Part shown: positions 62,391 to 64,000 of the stretch, in pieces
Position numbering within the stretch: position 1 is the stretch's first letter
How the letters are laid out: every line of letters starts with the position of its first letter
Origin: a bacterium
Lineage (GTDB): Bacteria > Sumerlaeota > Sumerlaeia > SLMS01 > JAHLLQ01
Assembly (NCBI GenBank): GCA_020444065.1
Contig: JAHLLQ010000011.1
Coordinates: 1-64,000 of the forward strand
Direction: 5' to 3'
DNA length: 64,000 nt
Notes under the pieces: model-generated
Told to the model about the DNA's origin: nothing
Database searches by the model: none
The model's input: only the letters and a program-made list of their open reading frames with translations
Made by a program: the position numbers and the translations under genes

Positions 62391-63065
62391 CTATTGGAAA
62401 CCATCCCGGAAGACATCTCCCGAAGAGACGGTCCCATTCGTCGGATCATAACTGATGTAAGGCCCCAACATCGGATTCGCCACATCCGAGGGACTCCACT
62501 GATCTGTATCCGGGCCGTACGAGAGCAAAACGTAACGGGGGTAGTTCGACTGCCCCAGAATCTCTGGAACGCACTGGGGCGGGTTGAAGTACACGAATGG
62601 CAGATCGCGAGTATCTGCGAACGGATCTGGCCTCAGGCCCCCAATCACGTACGCCACCGGCGTAGTCAGTACGGCCAGATCGTATCCCGATTCAAAGAAA
62701 ACGGCCTTATCCTGCTGATGTGCACGCCAGAACTCGGATTCAAAATCGGTCGTGTGAGAGTACCAGCCTGCCCCCCAGGGGTCGTTCACGGGAGCCGTCG
62801 TCGAGCTTGTCGCAGCGTCTTCGTCTCGGAATGTCCATGCAGAGCGCATCAGATCAACGACCGGAGGGGTGCTCTGAGGATACGTCCGGTAGTCCGCATA
62901 GTAGGCATGGAGTGCCGCTTCGACGACGCTGAGGTCTGCCGTCGTCCGCGACATCTTTGAACGGACCTGCGCCTCGAGGAAGTTCGGAACGCCGATCGCG
63001 GCCAGAATCGCAATCACGACGACAACGAAGAGGAGTTCAATGAGTGTGAAGCCTCGACGTCTCAT
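62391..63065 (-). CDS. Pseudopilin (PulG/GspG-like)
   Basis: 224 aa. Leader MRRRG, then FTLIELLFVVVVIAILAAIGVPNF with the expected cleavage before Phe and Glu at +5. The C-terminal half includes YDPTNGTVSSGDVFR, shared with the pseudopilin at 54868-55479. Start overlaps the previous stop by 4 bp (ATGA). Part of a pseudopilin run of at least four genes; no ATPase or secretin in the window. Confidence 0.9.
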   Translation of the reverse strand: MRRRGFTLIELLFVVVVIAILAAIGVPNFLEAQVRSKMSRTTADLSVVEAALHAYYADYRTYPQSTPPVVDLMRSAWTFRDEDAATSSTTAPVNDPWGAGWYSHTTDFESEFWRAHQQDKAVFFESGYDLAVLTTPVAYVIGGLRPDPFADTRDLPFVYFNPPQCVPEILGQSNYPRYVLLSYGPDTDQWSPSDVANPMLGPYISYDPTNGTVSSGDVFRDGFQ

Positions 63066-63454
63066 GATTTCTTCTCCAATCGCACGAATCGCACGCTGCC
63101 ATCCTCCTTGGATTCCAGAACTGCCTCGTAGGCAAACCCGGCGATCAGCGAGTCTTCGCTGCCCAGCACCTCGACCGTGAGAGGAAGCAAATCAGAGTCG
63201 GAAGTGGCCTGGTAGTTCACTCGGCATCGGCCAATGGTGAAGTCCTTCGGGGCTCCTGGCGCGACCGCGATCGCTGTAGCAACTGCTCCTTCAGCGGCCG
63301 CTCGCGCCTGAAGTCGAACCTCAGTCATTGCCGATGCGCGGTAGGCGTCAAAGGAACGCATCGAGATGATGGCGCACATTGTCCCGAGCAGAATCACGAG
63401 TGGGATGAATCCCAGCATGAGCGAACCGCGGTCCTTGCGGGGGCGAATCATCAT
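63062..63454 (-). CDS. PilX-like minor pilin/pilus-assembly protein
   Basis: 130 aa. N-terminal basic stretch, then a hydrophobic helix (LMLGFIPLVILLGTMCAIISMRSF) without the canonical prepilin cleavage site but with the PilX/PilV-style helix and an amphipathic RLQARAAAEGAVATAIAV. C-terminal beta part. Overlaps its neighbours by 4 bp, so translationally coupled in the operon. Confidence 0.6.
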   Translation of the reverse strand: MMIRPRKDRGSLMLGFIPLVILLGTMCAIISMRSFDAYRASAMTEVRLQARAAAEGAVATAIAVAPGAPKDFTIGRCRVNYQATSDSDLLPLTVEVLGSEDSLIAGFAYEAVLESKEDGSVRFVRLEKKS

Positions 63455-63924
63455 TTCACTCCTCCGATCCAGTCATTGCCGACTCTCAATGGGATGCGCC
63501 GATCCAAACGGACCTCTCGCTCTGCGATCACGATGCTGGACACGACGTGAATCTGTTGCAGGCCATCTTCGCTCGACCGATCCATGGTGAACTCTCTGAC
63601 ATGAGGAAGCAAAGCGGCGCCTGCGGTATCATCTCCAACTGAACGCCGAAGGACACGCGCACCATCGACATAGTACCGTGCGATCCCGGGAAACTCTATC
63701 GACTCCGTCCCCACTTTTGCTTTATCCGAATCATGAGCGTCGGCGACAATCTGCGCAGCCAGCGTCGAGAAGCCGGCCTCCTGTTCCATTCGGATATTCG
63801 CTCGGACATGCTCTTTCATTGGTTCGGTGATAATTGCCAGAGAACCGGCAGCCATGATCGAAATGATCGCGATCACGATGAGAAGCTCGATGAGCGTCAG
63901 GCCTTGATAGCGGTTCCTGATCAT
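63451..63924 (-). CDS. Minor pseudopilin (GspH/J-like)
   Basis: 157 aa. MIRNRYQG leader then LTLIELLIVIAIISIMAAGSLAII (prepilin motif, cleavage after G, Glu at +5). The body is beta-rich (IEFPGIARYYVDGARVLRRSVGD). Overlaps the upstream partial gene by ATGA and the downstream gene by 4 bp. Confidence 0.85.
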   Translation of the reverse strand: MIRNRYQGLTLIELLIVIAIISIMAAGSLAIITEPMKEHVRANIRMEQEAGFSTLAAQIVADAHDSDKAKVGTESIEFPGIARYYVDGARVLRRSVGDDTAGAALLPHVREFTMDRSSEDGLQQIHVVSSIVIAEREVRLDRRIPLRVGNDWIGGVK

Positions 63925-64000
63925 GATGCATCTCCCAGTCGAAGGGTTGTCAGGCGAACGGGTTGAACGCCCTCGAGAGTCGCTCGCGTGACGAGGACAT
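63921..64000 (-). CDS. Partial pseudopilin-operon gene (3' end only)
   Basis: The right edge cuts this gene. The last residues in frame are VLVTRATLEGVQPVRLTTLR (then LGDAS and TGA). The stop overlaps the next start (ATGA), so it belongs to the same run; by position a minor pseudopilin such as GspI/PilV is likely, but the leader is not in the window. Confidence 0.6.
   Translation of the reverse strand, partial: VLVTRATLEGVQPVRLTTLRLGDAS

Overview
The window is about 54 kb of bacterial chromosome joined, at a tRNA-Leu gene, to about 10.3 kb of an integrated element that continues past the left edge. The chromosomal part has dense genes, short or overlapping junctions (ATGA couplings), Ser/Thr kinases, PT-rich linkers (TPTATPTP type), SUMF1, FG-GAP and dockerin-like modules, a futalosine-type menaquinone gene, amino-acid fermentation genes and several N-methylated pseudopilins. 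This mix suits an uncultured heterotroph of the Sumerlaeota (BRC1)/Planctomycetes-like kind. That placement is inference from style; there is no rRNA or marker gene here to settle it.

Layout. 1-10,273: integrated element. It has an unusual diverged repeat array (675-1368), an ArdC-like antirestriction gene, a short serine recombinase behind a hairpin-rich leader, small unknown genes, an orphan IS1595-type zinc-ribbon protein, a decayed ORF, an archaeo-eukaryotic-primase (AEP) type replication protein, an excisionase-like gene and a tyrosine integrase that stops 7 bp before the 3' end of tRNA-Leu(AAG). 10.6-23.3 kb: NSS transporter, AlkA glycosylase, pentaheme cytochrome with a dockerin-like tail, a secreted 12-repeat protein, a DPFG-rich secreted protein, a TPR protein, cysteine desulfurase and a Xer recombinase. 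23.3-28.5 kb: tdh-kbl threonine catabolism, coupled to a membrane-anchored repeat protein and divergent from an XRE-cupin regulator. 28.6-33.9 kb: kinase-SUMF1, a lipoprotein with a degenerate caspase fold, and a FecR-like protein. 33.9-45 kb: MOP flippase, ABC-2 permease, subtilase, a HPF/sigma fusion, an FG-GAP protein, a BFD-type ferredoxin and a TPR protein. 45.2-53.4 kb: buk-ptb-iorA-iorB operon, cytidylate-kinase-like protein, antiporter-RCK-EIIA fusion, trmD. 53.4-61.5 kb, minus strand: three kinase-family proteins (one a pseudokinase), a pseudopilin, MqnA, a DnaD-like protein and PilZ. 61.6-64 kb: a secreted protein and a four-gene pseudopilin run cut by the right edge.

Function. The metabolic genes point to amino-acid fermentation. 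Threonine goes to glycine and acetyl-CoA through Tdh/Kbl. Aryl or branched 2-oxo acids would go through IorAB to acyl-CoA, then Ptb/Buk to acid plus ATP. The rest is dominated by envelope sensing and secretion: kinases with periplasmic or pilin-like output domains, PilZ, pseudopilins and secreted repeat proteins. The most unusual items are the repeat array beside an AEP primase in a tRNA-integrated element, the degenerate-caspase lipoprotein locus, the pseudokinase-pseudopilin fusion and the HPF-sigma fusion.
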